This document shows, one piece after another, positions 1 to 7,762 of a DNA stretch of 45,564 bases. Numbering within the stretch: position 1 is the stretch's first letter; each line of letters begins with the position of its first letter. Both the position numbers and the translations under genes were made by a program. The notes under the pieces were generated by a model. It was not told the origin of the DNA and did no database searches. It saw only the letters and a list, made by a program, of their open reading frames with translations. Where the stretch lies: IMG/VR virus record IMGVR_UViG_3300010158_000005, positions 1 through 45,564 of that record; one strand, written 5' to 3'. Origin of the DNA: a virus.

Positions 1-123
1 AAGTTAACCACTACTTTACGGCTGCTCATGCTTGGTTTATTCGGAATAGCATTCCTGGTAAAACTGGCATGAAACACTATGAGCGCGTTAGCATCATGTT
101 TGACCAAGACAATGACTTTGATA
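1..123. repeat. Terminal direct repeat (contig closure), left copy
   Basis: The first 123 bases are identical to 45442-45564. The capsid reading frame continues without interruption when the ends are joined at this overlap. The simplest reading is assembly overlap of a circular or circularly permuted genome of 45,441 bp. True short terminal repeats are possible but less likely, because the repeat lies inside the capsid gene. Confidence 0.95.
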
Positions 124-209
124 CCATGAACGCGAAAGCTAAAGGGTATGAGCGTTATTCGTTTGGTTGGAGTGATCCCCGTGCTATTTGGGGTGTCAAC
201 GGCCCGTAA
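1..209 (+). CDS. Major capsid protein, C-terminal part (gene starts at 44730)
   Basis: This is the 3' end of the capsid gene that begins at 44730 and crosses the contig junction. In-frame codons run from base 3 to a TAA at 207-209, ending in the residues GVNGP. The joined gene (44730-45564 followed by 124-209) encodes 306 residues. The sequence resembles HK97-fold capsid proteins of the kind often labelled Mu gpT-like; that assignment is from pattern memory. It follows the scaffold and a head-associated protein in the usual head-module order. A hairpin and a 12-bp palindrome follow the stop and probably set the high capsid message apart from downstream genes. Confidence 0.85.
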   Translation, partial: VNHYFTAAHAWFIRNSIPGKTGMKHYERVSIMFDQDNDFDTMNAKAKGYERYSFGWSDPRAIWGVNGP

Positions 210-218
210 CAGTGATTT

Positions 219-230
219 GTTACTAGTAAC
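219..230. repeat. 12-bp palindrome GTTACTAGTAAC, copy 1
   Basis: A perfect palindrome ten bases after the capsid stop, overlapping the foot of the hairpin at 229-258. It belongs to the dispersed GTTAYTARTAAC family. Confidence 0.8.
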
Positions 231-258
231 ACGGAGGGGGGTAAAACCCTCTTCGTGT
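229..258 (+). terminator. Hairpin after the capsid gene, possible terminator or attenuator
   Basis: ACACG-GAGGG (229-238) pairs with CCCTC-TT-CGTGT (247-258), leaving two bulged T residues and an eight-base loop. No long T tract follows. It may therefore act as an attenuator, RNA-processing or 3'-end stabilising structure rather than a strong intrinsic terminator. Confidence 0.45.
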
Positions 259-277
259 ATTACTTAAAGGAGCTACA

Positions 278-346
278 ATGAGTTTTGAACGTGAGAAAGA
301 AAAAGGAAAGCGTCCTACGCCTTCTGTTCCCAAATGCCCTAAATAG
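278..346 (+). CDS. Very small basic protein (22 aa), hypothetical
   Basis: An ATG lies eight bases after a strong ribosome-binding sequence (AAAGGAG at 265-271). It opens a 22-residue, lysine-, proline- and glutamate-rich peptide that starts MSFEREKEKG and stops at 344-346. The gene sits alone between the capsid hairpin and the next virion gene. Translation is likely from the signal. No function is recognised, and a leader-peptide role is possible. Confidence 0.5.
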   Translation: MSFEREKEKGKRPTPSVPKCPK

Positions 347-421
347 CACTACACTCTGTAAGTTACGCTGCACAGACACAGCGTTCTATACAACATAGAA
401 CGTAACTAAAGGAGTTTTACG

Positions 422-1126
422 ATGTCTACACCTACACGTTTTCCTGCTGGAGTATCAACCCAGAAAGTTAACCAAACTCTTGGTATGTTTGGTCAACCTG
501 ATCCTACTGATCCTATTGTTGACTTCCATGATTTTCAGCAATACGTTGCTGCTGACTGGACTGTTACCAACACTACTACACACGCTACCATTGGTCTTAC
601 TGCTGGTGCTGGTGGTCTAATTTCTCTTGCTGGTGGTGCCTCAAGTGTTACTGGTGACATTGCTGCAATCATTTCTAACCCGTTAGATTTTAACTTTACT
701 TCAGGCCAACAAGTTTGGTTCTACACTGGGTTTAAAGTTACTACGGCTGCTAACGATCAAATCCAACTTGGCATTACAGCAGCTAATAGCGCCCTGACTC
801 CTTCAGATGGAATCTATTTTAATAAAGCTGCTGGTGCTTCTACGATTGATTTTGTAGTTCGTAAGTCGTCTACGTCTACAACTCAGTCTGCTGTAGCCAC
901 TTTGGTCAATGCTACTTTTGTTCGTCTTGGCTTTTACTACAACGGTAAAGACGCAGTAGATGTGTTTGTAAACGACAACAAAGTTTACTCACAAACTGTT
1001 CTAACTAACTTGCCTACGTCAACTGCGCTGGCTCTTGCTGTTGGTCTTAAAGCTGCCGCTACTGCTCCTACGACAAGTGATCTTATTGTTGATTTCTTGA
1101 TGGCCTCCCAAGACCGTGCGTACTAA
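422..1126 (+). CDS. Putative beta-rich virion protein (234 aa)
   Basis: The start follows AAAGGAG at 410-416. The protein is rich in Thr, Ala, Ser and Gly, with alternating beta-like stretches. The pattern from about residue 35 to the end resembles a concanavalin/LamG-type jelly roll, with a phrase such as VRLGFYYNGKDAVDVFVND near residue 165-185. It lacks a signal peptide and membrane segments. Its place directly after the capsid gene, in the late operon, suggests a capsid decoration or head-fibre protein. That role is inferred from position and composition, because I do not recognise a named family. Confidence 0.7.
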   Translation: MSTPTRFPAGVSTQKVNQTLGMFGQPDPTDPIVDFHDFQQYVAADWTVTNTTTHATIGLTAGAGGLISLAGGASSVTGDIAAIISNPLDFNFTSGQQVWFYTGFKVTTAANDQIQLGITAANSALTPSDGIYFNKAAGASTIDFVVRKSSTSTTQSAVATLVNATFVRLGFYYNGKDAVDVFVNDNKVYSQTVLTNLPTSTALALAVGLKAAATAPTTSDLIVDFLMASQDRAY

Positions 1127-1147
1127 TTCTTAATAAGGATATATATC

Positions 1148-1858
1148 ATGCCCGTTAACGCAAATATTAATATTTCTGGTAGCCAGAAAGTAGCAAACGT
1201 TTGGAACAGTGACCACCTTCTTGCTGATGAAGGCAGTTACTTTACAGCTCAGAACGCTACTGTTGGTACTGCTATTGCCATGACCACCTCGGTTGTTGAC
1301 GATGCAGCTACTGCCTCTTCAACCCACGCTCAAGCTGCTCCGTACATCTACCTGTACAACAGGGGTGTTACTGGTGATAAAAGCGTGTACCTAAAGTACA
1401 TAAAGCTGTTCTCGCGTATTGGCGATCAAGCTTGGACTTCGGCTACGCAAGCCCTGTTCTCGCTTCGTGCTGATCCGACCAGCCGCTATACTTCGGGTGG
1501 CACTGCTTTGTCTGTCTACAATCAAAACACTAACACTGGCAATGCTTCACAGTTGCTGTCTTACGCTGGTGCTAACGTTGTGAGTCTTCCGACTGCTGCT
1601 CAACGTGTTCTTGCTCACGGTATGATTCAATCTTCTATTCCGTTGGCTGGTTCTACGTGGATCTGGACGTTTGGTGATGTAACTTCTCCAACTAACTTTG
1701 GCTATGCTTCAGCAATTAACTCGCTGACTATTCCGGTTGCTCCGGTTGTTATTGCTCCAGGTTGGTCGTTGCAGTTGGACATCTGGGCAACGGCTTTGGC
1801 TGCTGCTCCGACGTTTGAAGTTGAGATTGGTTACGCAGAGCGTTACGCTGGTCTGTAA
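1148..1858 (+). CDS. Putative virion structural protein (236 aa)
   Basis: The start at 1148 follows AATAAGGATATATATC. The protein is Ala-, Thr- and Ser-rich with many short beta-strand-like segments and ends in EVEIGYAERYAGL. It has no catalytic motif, signal peptide or membrane helix. It is spaced 21 bases from the gene before it and followed by a palindrome plus hairpin, so it is probably the last gene of the abundant head transcript. A surface or minor capsid role is inferred from its neighbours. Confidence 0.65.
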   Translation: MPVNANINISGSQKVANVWNSDHLLADEGSYFTAQNATVGTAIAMTTSVVDDAATASSTHAQAAPYIYLYNRGVTGDKSVYLKYIKLFSRIGDQAWTSATQALFSLRADPTSRYTSGGTALSVYNQNTNTGNASQLLSYAGANVVSLPTAAQRVLAHGMIQSSIPLAGSTWIWTFGDVTSPTNFGYASAINSLTIPVAPVVIAPGWSLQLDIWATALAAAPTFEVEIGYAERYAGL

Positions 1859-1861
1859 TAA

Positions 1862-1873
1862 GTTACTAGTAAC
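1862..1873. repeat. 12-bp palindrome GTTACTAGTAAC, copy 2
   Basis: Identical to copy 1, and again immediately after a virion gene stop and just before a hairpin (1879-1910). Confidence 0.8.
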
Positions 1874-1878
1874 ATCTT

Positions 1879-1910
1879 GAGTGGGGAGAGGTTAATACTT
1901 CTTCCTACTC
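1879..1910 (+). terminator. Hairpin between virion genes, possible attenuator
   Basis: GAGTGGGGAGA (1879-1889) pairs over eleven positions, including two G-U pairs, with TCTTCCTACTC (1900-1910) around a ten-base loop. No T tract follows. The arrangement stop, palindrome, hairpin repeats that seen after the capsid gene. Confidence 0.4.
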
Positions 1911-1934
1911 TCAGAACTCTTATTGGAGACCTAA

Positions 1935-2348
1935 ATGGCAAACGTACTTGACACACAAGTGCTAGAAGAAGGCCCACGTAACCTAGTAGTCAAGCTTACG
2001 GGTGTTTTGGATACTAGCGACATCTCTGAAACAGCCATTGATATTAGCGCGTACACTGCTAACAATGACGTTAATGGGATTCTATCTGGCTTTAGAGTAG
2101 ATCTTATTGAATACTCTATAGGCAAAGGACTGGAGATTCAATTAGCTTGGATGGGTAACAACCCAGAACAAATTACTCCTATTTCTGGTCGTGGTCGTAT
2201 TGTGGCTACTAACTATGGTGGCTTTATTCCTGACCAGACTCGTAACGGCTACAACGGCAGCATCAGTCTGATTACTACTGGATACCCAGCAGGTTCTATT
2301 CAGAACTTTACGGTCATAATGGAACTCATTAAGTTATACACGGTTTAG
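1935..2348 (+). CDS. Putative virion protein (137 aa), hypothetical
   Basis: It starts at an ATG after TTGGAGACC. The first 80 residues alternate charged and hydrophobic positions, as in a beta sandwich, and the rest is Gly-, Ser- and Thr-rich (NGYNGSISLITTGYPAG). I recognise no family motif. It lies between the head-surface genes and a zinc-ribbon protein in the late operon, so a minor virion or head-tail role is plausible but unproven. Confidence 0.65.
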   Translation: MANVLDTQVLEEGPRNLVVKLTGVLDTSDISETAIDISAYTANNDVNGILSGFRVDLIEYSIGKGLEIQLAWMGNNPEQITPISGRGRIVATNYGGFIPDQTRNGYNGSISLITTGYPAGSIQNFTVIMELIKLYTV

Positions 2349-2364
2349 TTAAAAGGTAGTAACC

Positions 2365-2772
2365 ATGTCTCTAAAAGAAATATATAGCAGCGGAGACTGG
2401 AACACTATCTGCGACGTTTGTGGAAGAAAGTATAAAAATACTGACTTACGCAAGCGTTGGGATGGTCTTATGGTTTGTTCCCAGGACTTTGAGGAACGTC
2501 AACCACAAGACTTTGTACGAGCCAGAGCTGACCAGATAGCTGTGCCTTGGTCTAGGCCAGAACCACAAGATCAATTTGTAGGTGTCTGTACTGTAGAAGG
2601 TGGTACAGCTATTGCTGGATTAGCTATAGGTGGTTGTGCTGTAGCTGGTATTTACAAAGCTTTTCCTGATGGCTACGCTTTCTGTACGTACGATACCCAC
2701 TTAGGACAAGCAGATTACGGAGAAGCTGATTGTGCTTACTCAGATAACTTTAACGGGGCATACGTATCATGA
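2365..2772 (+). CDS. Zinc-ribbon protein (135 aa), unknown role
   Basis: The first 50 residues hold a treble-clef/zinc-ribbon pattern: CDVCGRKYK near residues 17-25 and a further Cys at about 38 in MVCSQDFEERQPQDF. Similar segments are, from memory, widespread in uncultured phages next to tail genes. The C-terminal half is Gly/Ala-rich and contains four more Cys residues. The gene overlaps the fibre gene downstream by four bases (ATGA), so the two are translationally coupled. It may be a fibre-assembly or virion component. Confidence 0.65.
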   Translation: MSLKEIYSSGDWNTICDVCGRKYKNTDLRKRWDGLMVCSQDFEERQPQDFVRARADQIAVPWSRPEPQDQFVGVCTVEGGTAIAGLAIGGCAVAGIYKAFPDGYAFCTYDTHLGQADYGEADCAYSDNFNGAYVS

Positions 2773-3521
2773 GTGAAAGCAAAACATTTACTAGCGGCAC
2801 GTTGATTAACTCTGGGTGGCTTAACGCGGTTGATGCAACTACGTTTGAAGCTCTTGGAGACGGTAGTTTCAATCCTCCGACTACTGGAGCACAAATTGTA
2901 GCTAATTTAAGTTTAGCTACACAGACTACAGCACAAATACTAACTAATAAAACACTAACTAGTCCGGTTCTTGTAACTCCAACATTAGGCACCGTTGCCA
3001 GCGGCAACATTAGCGCGTGTACAAGCACTTCTATGGTGATGGTAACCCCAATATTGGGAACACCCACTAGTGGCAACTTATCAAATTGCACTAGCACTTC
3101 AATGGTATTGACCACACCTGTGATCGGCGTGGCAACTGGCACCAGCCTCAGCACCACGGGTAATCAAGTAATTAGTGGAACCGGAAAACATGGCTACTCT
3201 ACAGGTTCTGGTGGAACAGTTACCCAAGCCACTAACAAAACTACAGGCGTAACGCTAAACAAACCAACTGGTCAGATTACGTTGAATGCTGCTTTGCTTG
3301 CTTCTGATACCACAGTCAGTTTCACGTTGACCAACACGGTAATTGAAGCAGGTGATATTTTGATATTGAATCACATCAGTGGAGGCACTGCGGGTTCTTA
3401 CTTGCTTAATGCTCAGTCTGCTGCCGGTTTAGCTAGTATCAACGTGCGAAACATTACTGCTGGTTCTTTAAGCGAAGCTATTGTGATTGCATTTGCAATC
3501 TTAAAAGCAGTTGTAGCTTAA
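2769..3521 (+). CDS. Short tail fibre-like protein (250 aa)
   Basis: The first 20 residues (FTSGTLINSGWLNAVD) resemble the anchor of the small fibre gene at 20952, which shares the WLN-V core. Residues 55-115 carry tandem repeats of the form LGTP-SGN-S-CTSTSMV, typical of phage fibre shafts. The C-terminal part is a beta-rich Gly/Thr domain. The expected role is a virion-attached fibre, or a domain that docks onto one. It overlaps the zinc-ribbon gene by ATGA. Its position apart from the main fibre cassette suggests a second class of fibre. Confidence 0.7.
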   Translation: MSESKTFTSGTLINSGWLNAVDATTFEALGDGSFNPPTTGAQIVANLSLATQTTAQILTNKTLTSPVLVTPTLGTVASGNISACTSTSMVMVTPILGTPTSGNLSNCTSTSMVLTTPVIGVATGTSLSTTGNQVISGTGKHGYSTGSGGTVTQATNKTTGVTLNKPTGQITLNAALLASDTTVSFTLTNTVIEAGDILILNHISGGTAGSYLLNAQSAAGLASINVRNITAGSLSEAIVIAFAILKAVVA

Positions 3522-3567
3522 AGTTAATATTTTTACTGTGGTAATTATTTGCTAGGAAATAAATAAA

Positions 3568-3756
3568 ATGATTCTACAACTACTTAAATCTAAAACCGTT
3601 TGGTATGCAATCATTATTGCCGTACTGTCTATTGTTCAAGGTTACGTTGGTTTGTTACCAGTAACACCAGTAGTTCAGATGATGGTAGGTGTAGGTATAT
3701 CTGTAGGCATTGTGTTGCTACGCCTTGTTACAACGACTCCCATAGCAAACAAATAA
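3568..3756 (+). CDS. Small two-helix membrane protein (62 aa), holin candidate
   Basis: Two hydrophobic segments lie at about residues 11-30 and 34-53 with a short proline-containing turn, a Lys-rich N-terminus and a short C-terminal tail. This is the size and topology of a class II holin or antiholin. It begins a run of four overlapping small membrane genes that ends in the endolysin, so a role in timing host lysis is likely. The stop overlaps the next start (TAATG). Confidence 0.6.
   Translation: MILQLLKSKTVWYAIIIAVLSIVQGYVGLLPVTPVVQMMVGVGISVGIVLLRLVTTTPIANK
3654..3665. repeat. Variant palindrome GTTACCAGTAAC
   Basis: It has the same five-base arms GTTAC/GTAAC as the dispersed palindrome, with CA in place of TA at the centre. 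It lies inside the holin-candidate gene. Confidence 0.5.
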
Positions 3757-3977
3757 TGGAAGCACAGTCGTTAATTAATATAGCTGTTGGTGTTGCTGCA
3801 TTCTTTGGCGGCTGGACTATCAATTCTATTACTCGTTCTATTGAAAAGATTGAAGACAAATTAAACGCTGTGCCTGTGATTTACGTATCAAAAGACGATT
3901 ACAAAGAAGACCTAAAACGTATCTACGAAATGTTGGACAAGATCTTTGCCAAGCTAGACGATAAGGCTGATAAATAG
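3756..3977 (+). CDS. Small N-anchored coiled-coil protein (73 aa), lysis-associated
   Basis: I place the start at 3756 (ATG overlapping the previous stop in TAATG), not further upstream, because the upstream frame only shadows the holin-like gene. One membrane segment at about residues 7-22 (IAVGVAAFFGGW) is followed by a charged helix to the end, with repeated I/L spacing typical of a coiled coil. The shape recalls i-spanin or holin-partner proteins. No lipobox or partner pair is obvious, so the exact lysis role is open. Confidence 0.6.
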   Translation: MEAQSLINIAVGVAAFFGGWTINSITRSIEKIEDKLNAVPVIYVSKDDYKEDLKRIYEMLDKIFAKLDDKADK

Positions 3978-4132
3978 TGGACACCTTCGACCTGCTTACA
4001 AAAGCATGGCCGATACTTCTAGCCATAATTACTTTGATTATTGTTCTTAGTAAACTAGATTTACGTGTTGCAGTACTAGAAGAAAAAGTTAGAACGCTAT
4101 TTGAATTTTGGAACAAAAGGAATGAAAAATAA
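3977..4132 (+). CDS. Small membrane-anchored protein (51 aa), GTG start, lysis-associated
   Basis: A GTG at 3977 overlaps the preceding TAG, and the TAA at 4130-4132 overlaps the next ATG. The gene is therefore packed exactly between its neighbours. The peptide has a hydrophobic helix at residues 11-24 (WPILLAIITLIIVL) and a charged heptad-like tail (LDLRVAVLEEKVRTLFEFW). It is probably a second spanin- or holin-like partner. The overlaps and the coherent topology support it as a real gene despite its size. Confidence 0.6.
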   Translation: MDTFDLLTKAWPILLAIITLIIVLSKLDLRVAVLEEKVRTLFEFWNKRNEK

Positions 4133-4638
4133 TGTTTACTCTTCTTACTACAGTTATCTCTTTTCTGTCCGGCGGTGTGCCAAAGATACTAGATTTTTTT
4201 CAAGATCGTGCTGACAAACAACACGAAGTTACTTTAGCCCAGATGCAGACTGAACGGGAACTAGCACTCAAGAAAGCAGGACTAGAGGTTCAGGAACGTA
4301 TTGAGCACATTCAAACAGAACAGATTCAAATCAATGCTGATGTAACAAACAGTCAGACCGCTATGCAGGAGCGTCAGAGCCTCTACGCGCACGACATAGC
4401 TATTGGGCAGGGTGCTAGCACCTGGGTGGTTAACGCACGTGCTATGGTGCGTCCTGCTATTACCTACGGAATGTTTCTGATGTTTGCCTTCGTAGAGATC
4501 TTTGGATTCATCTATGCTTGGAAAACTGGGGTAGCTTTTGATGTTGCTCTTACTCAACTCTGGGATGATGACACCCAGACTATCTGGGCTTCTATTGTTT
4601 CGTTTTGGTTTGGAACTCAAGCTTTTAGTAAGAAATGA
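4132..4638 (+). CDS. 3TM-type holin (168 aa)
   Basis: An N-terminal amphipathic or hydrophobic stretch (residues 1-20) is followed by a long charged coiled coil (25-85). Two hydrophobic helices follow at about 106-128 (RPAITYGMFLMFAFVEIFGF) and 150-163. The late sequence WVVNARAMVRP...FWFGTQAFSKK matches my memory of the 'holin of 3TMs' family (PF11351). It should form the membrane lesion that releases the endolysin encoded immediately downstream, which overlaps it by four bases. Confidence 0.7.
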   Translation: MFTLLTTVISFLSGGVPKILDFFQDRADKQHEVTLAQMQTERELALKKAGLEVQERIEHIQTEQIQINADVTNSQTAMQERQSLYAHDIAIGQGASTWVVNARAMVRPAITYGMFLMFAFVEIFGFIYAWKTGVAFDVALTQLWDDDTQTIWASIVSFWFGTQAFSKK

Positions 4639-5093
4639 AAGTAAGTCAAAAAGCTTTGGAAATGCTTAGACACCACGAAGGTGTTAGACGTAAGCCCTAC
4701 CAAGATGCAATTGGGTTGTGGACAGTAGGGGTAGGACACCTTATTGAAGACGGTAAAACGCTTCCCGATAGCTGGAACAAGGTCTTTACGATGGAGGAAG
4801 TCGATGAGATTCTTAGGAAAGATCTGGCAAGATTTGAGGCAGGAGTGGAACGATTATGTCCTAGTGGGCTTACTAGCGGTCGTTTTGATGCACTTGTCTC
4901 GTTCTCTTTTAATGTGGGACTAGGGTGTTTGCAAAGATCCAGTATTCGTATGAAACACAATCGGGGTGATTTTGAGGGTGCTGCTGATGGGTTCTTGCTG
5001 TATACCAAAGCAGGGGGTAAAGTGTTTCAAGGGCTTGTTAACCGTCGAAAAGATGAGCGTGCTACATATTTAGGAGCAACAAATGGCTCGTAA
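4635..5093 (+). CDS. Endolysin, GH24 lysozyme (152 aa)
   Basis: This is a T4/P22-type muramidase that cleaves the N-acetylmuramic acid to N-acetylglucosamine bond of peptidoglycan. The catalytic triad is visible with family spacing: Glu15 in HHEG, Asp24 in YQDAIG and Thr30 in WTVGVGH. The later motif ALVSFSFNVGLG and the terminal RRKDERATYL helix are also typical. It has no signal peptide, so it depends on the holin upstream. It overlaps the holin by ATGA and the next gene by eleven bases. Confidence 0.92.
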   Translation: MKVSQKALEMLRHHEGVRRKPYQDAIGLWTVGVGHLIEDGKTLPDSWNKVFTMEEVDEILRKDLARFEAGVERLCPSGLTSGRFDALVSFSFNVGLGCLQRSSIRMKHNRGDFEGAADGFLLYTKAGGKVFQGLVNRRKDERATYLGATNGS

Positions 5094-5319
5094 GAAGTTT
5101 CCCAATTTGTCAGTAGGTCGTGGAGAAAAACTACCTGTTAGCAAAGGTGCTGGGCTTACTGCTAAAGGTAGAGCCAAAGCAAACAAAGCTACAGGAAGTA
5201 ATTTAAAAGCACCTAGCAAAGATGCCTCTAATCCTCGTCACAAATCATTCTGTGCTCGTAGCAGCAGTTGGTCTGGTGAAAGAGGAAAAGCTGCTAGAAA
5301 ACGTTGGGGTTGTAAATAA
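5083..5319 (+). CDS. Basic protein (78 aa), DUF6321-like
   Basis: The protein is very rich in Lys, Arg, Ser and Gly. Residues 20-60 contain KGAGLTAKGRAKANKATGSNLKAP and RHKSFCARS, a pattern I associate with DUF6321 proteins of phages. The C-terminus ends RKRWGCK. It starts inside the end of the endolysin and ends one base into the next start codon. A DNA-binding or head-packaged role would suit its charge, but none has been shown for the family as far as I know. Confidence 0.7.
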   Translation: MARKKFPNLSVGRGEKLPVSKGAGLTAKGRAKANKATGSNLKAPSKDASNPRHKSFCARSSSWSGERGKAARKRWGCK

Positions 5320-6059
5320 TGTCTACTTCTACATACTCAATTACCAGAGATGAGATTATTCTCACAGCTCTACGCAAACTAGGTGCTGTAGAGCCTGGTG
5401 ATACGGCAGCTACTATAGATTCAAACATAGTGACCAACTGTGCTCAGGCGCTTAACCTTATGGTCAAACAATGGATGACTGAAGGCATTAAGTTGTGGAC
5501 AGTCATTGAGTACACTATTACCCCAGTAACTAATCAAAGTGAGTACATTATTGGCCCCAGTGGGCCTGACTTAGTTGCTGATAGGCCGCTACGTCTTATC
5601 CAAGGTGTTATTAGAAACATTGCCGTAACACCCTACGTAGATACACCCCTACAGATCCTAAGCAAACAAGAGTACATGACTCTAGGTTCTAAGTTCTCTA
5701 CAGGTATAGCTAACTCTGTCTACCTTAATCCAGGTTCTACCTCTGCAAGTGTCAAATTATTTTTGACACCTGATGTGGCTACTTCAACCAACTACGTAAT
5801 CATTCTGACTTGTCAAAGACCAATCTACGACATTTCTACGGCTACTACTGTTCCTGACTTTCCTAATGAGTGGATGCAAGCTCTTGTTTGGGGACTAGCT
5901 GACCAGCTTTCTCTTGAGTTTGGTTTGCCTATTAACCACAGGCAAGAGGTAATGCTACGAGCTGAAAAATACAAAGATCAACTAACAAGCTGGGACGTTG
6001 AGAACGAGAGTACTTTCTTCCAGCCTGATTCTCGTAACTTTACCTCCTTTGGTAGGTAG
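5319..6059 (+). CDS. P22 gp4-like tail accessory/adaptor protein (246 aa)
   Basis: The N-terminus (ITRDEIILTALRKLGAVEPGDTAATIDSN) and the helical repeat ALNLMVKQWMTEGIKLWTV follow the head-to-tail adaptor pattern of P22 gp4 and related tail-tubular proteins. The later segment DFPNEWMQALVWGLADQLSLEFGLP is also characteristic. It should ring the portal and extend the DNA channel. The gp10-like gene starts two bases after its stop, matching the gene pair in P22-type tails. Confidence 0.75.
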   Translation: MSTSTYSITRDEIILTALRKLGAVEPGDTAATIDSNIVTNCAQALNLMVKQWMTEGIKLWTVIEYTITPVTNQSEYIIGPSGPDLVADRPLRLIQGVIRNIAVTPYVDTPLQILSKQEYMTLGSKFSTGIANSVYLNPGSTSASVKLFLTPDVATSTNYVIILTCQRPIYDISTATTVPDFPNEWMQALVWGLADQLSLEFGLPINHRQEVMLRAEKYKDQLTSWDVENESTFFQPDSRNFTSFGR

Positions 6060-6061
6060 CT

Positions 6062-7738
6062 ATGAGCACAGTACGTATACCGCTAACACAACCAATACGT
6101 TCTAGAACGGCTTTAACAGCCAAAGATTCTAGGAGTGTTAACTGTTATTTTGAAGCTGTAGATCAAAACAACAGAGACAACATTAAACGTCCAGGGCTAT
6201 TAGCAACAACAATAACTCCAGCTATGGCTGCTGGACAGGCTCAGGGGATGTACAAGTGTGACAGCGGAGACCTGTGGGTTGTTATTAATAACAAAGTCTA
6301 CATCATAGATCCTAACTTTACGTCTACAGATGGCGGCACCCTTACGGGTGACATACAGGATGTTTACTTTGCTGAGTCCGGTAACGATGCTTATTTGTTT
6401 ATGCACAACGGTACTAACGGTTATGTAGCCACTGAAAATAATCCGTTTGTCCTAATTCAACCTGGAATGCTTTACGAAGTAACTATTGACGTAGGTGGTA
6501 GCGGCTACGTAACTCCTACTTGTACTTTTAGTGCTCCTCCTTCTGGAGGCACTTTAGCTACAGGTACAGTCAACGTAGTTGGTGGTGTAGTAGTTTCTGT
6601 GACTATAACTAACTACGGAGCTGGGTATGTGACTGCCCCTACTTGCACCATTAACCCCGTAGGGGGTGGAGTAGGAGCTATTGCTTCAGTAGCCCTTAAT
6701 GGGTTTCCTTCTGGAGCAGGAGCACTAGCTGCTGGAGCAGTGTATCTAGATGGATACACTGTTGTAGCTACTAAGCTGGGTCAGATATTTAGTTCTGATC
6801 CTGAATACCCAATGCTTTGGAATCCACTAAATACAGTAGCTGTAGAGTCTGATCCAGACTACTTAGTAGCTATTGTAAAACACTTTAACTTTATAGTGGC
6901 CTTTGGAGAATGGAGTACTGAGTTCTTTTATGATGCTGCTAATGCTTCAGGTAGTCCTTTTCTCAGACAAGACTCTTACAAGAATGAAATTGGGTGCGCT
7001 GATGGAGATAGCGTAGTTCAGTTCCAGCAAAGTGTGATCTACGTAGGAAAATCTAAGACTCACGGTAAGTCTGTCTATATGCTTGATGGGTTTACCCCAA
7101 AGATTATTTCAGACCAATACATTGAAAAGTATCTCAATGCAGACACTAATACCAATATTCAGTCTTTTGCTTTTAGGATAGCTGGGCATACGTTTTACGT
7201 AATGACTCTACCTAATCTAGACAAAACCTTTGTACACGACGTAGATCAAAAGGTTTGGTATGAATGGACTTCTTATTACAGTGGTGCTGAACACGCCTTT
7301 AAGGTTTGGACGGCTACTGAGTTTGCTACTGGAGTATATGGAGTAGACCCTATTAGTGGTGCTTTGTACCAGATAGACACAGAAACCTATACGGATAACA
7401 CCCAGCACATCTACTGGCGGGTTGTTACTAATAACATTGATGCAGGTACTAGGCACAGGAAGTTCTTTGAGTCTGGGGAGATTATTGGGGACAAGGTAAG
7501 TGGTACAATGAGTATCAATTTCTCCAGTGATGACTACGTAAACTTCTCTGCGGTTAGAACGGTATTACTCGACAACCCAAGAAGCATCATTTGGCAGCTA
7601 GGACAGTCCCGATATAGGGCGTATCAGTTTCTAGTTACAGACGACATTCCTCTTCGTCTATCTTCTTTTGAGATGTCTGTGCAAGGTGGTGAACAAGCCT
7701 CTGACCCTCAACTACAAGCTGTAGCCCAACAAAATTAA
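6062..7738 (+). CDS. P22 gp10-like packaged-DNA stabilisation / tail hub protein (558 aa)
   Basis: The N-terminus (SRTALTAKDSRSVNCYFEAV...IKRPGL) is the hallmark of the phage stabilisation family of P22 gp10. The body is beta-propeller-like, with internal Gly-rich insertions at about residues 140-220 that contain two copies of a GSGYVTP/GAGYVTAP phrase. This looks like an inserted repeat domain. The protein should seal the head after packaging and carry fibres or spikes. It carries two copies of the dispersed palindrome within codons. Confidence 0.78.
   Translation: MSTVRIPLTQPIRSRTALTAKDSRSVNCYFEAVDQNNRDNIKRPGLLATTITPAMAAGQAQGMYKCDSGDLWVVINNKVYIIDPNFTSTDGGTLTGDIQDVYFAESGNDAYLFMHNGTNGYVATENNPFVLIQPGMLYEVTIDVGGSGYVTPTCTFSAPPSGGTLATGTVNVVGGVVVSVTITNYGAGYVTAPTCTINPVGGGVGAIASVALNGFPSGAGALAAGAVYLDGYTVVATKLGQIFSSDPEYPMLWNPLNTVAVESDPDYLVAIVKHFNFIVAFGEWSTEFFYDAANASGSPFLRQDSYKNEIGCADGDSVVQFQQSVIYVGKSKTHGKSVYMLDGFTPKIISDQYIEKYLNADTNTNIQSFAFRIAGHTFYVMTLPNLDKTFVHDVDQKVWYEWTSYYSGAEHAFKVWTATEFATGVYGVDPISGALYQIDTETYTDNTQHIYWRVVTNNIDAGTRHRKFFESGEIIGDKVSGTMSINFSSDDYVNFSAVRTVLLDNPRSIIWQLGQSRYRAYQFLVTDDIPLRLSSFEMSVQGGEQASDPQLQAVAQQN
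6281..6292. repeat. 12-bp palindrome GTTATTAATAAC, copy 3
   Basis: A perfect palindrome inside the gp10-like gene, encoding Val-Ile-Asn-Asn. Confidence 0.8.
7424..7435. repeat. 12-bp near-palindrome GTTACTAATAAC, copy 4
   Basis: It matches the GTTAYTARTAAC consensus inside the gp10-like gene, encoding Val-Thr-Asn-Asn. One arm position is mispaired. Confidence 0.75.
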
Positions 7739-7762
7739 CTATGACGTATAAAGGATTAGACC

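Noticed and set aside
1-123. Biological terminal repeat or cos/pac end
   Set aside because: The repeat lies inside the capsid gene, which becomes intact on joining. Assembly overlap is simpler.
2750-3157. Minus-strand frame opposite the short fibre gene
   Set aside because: It is a shadow of repetitive fibre codons with no start signal. The same applies to long minus-strand frames opposite other late genes.
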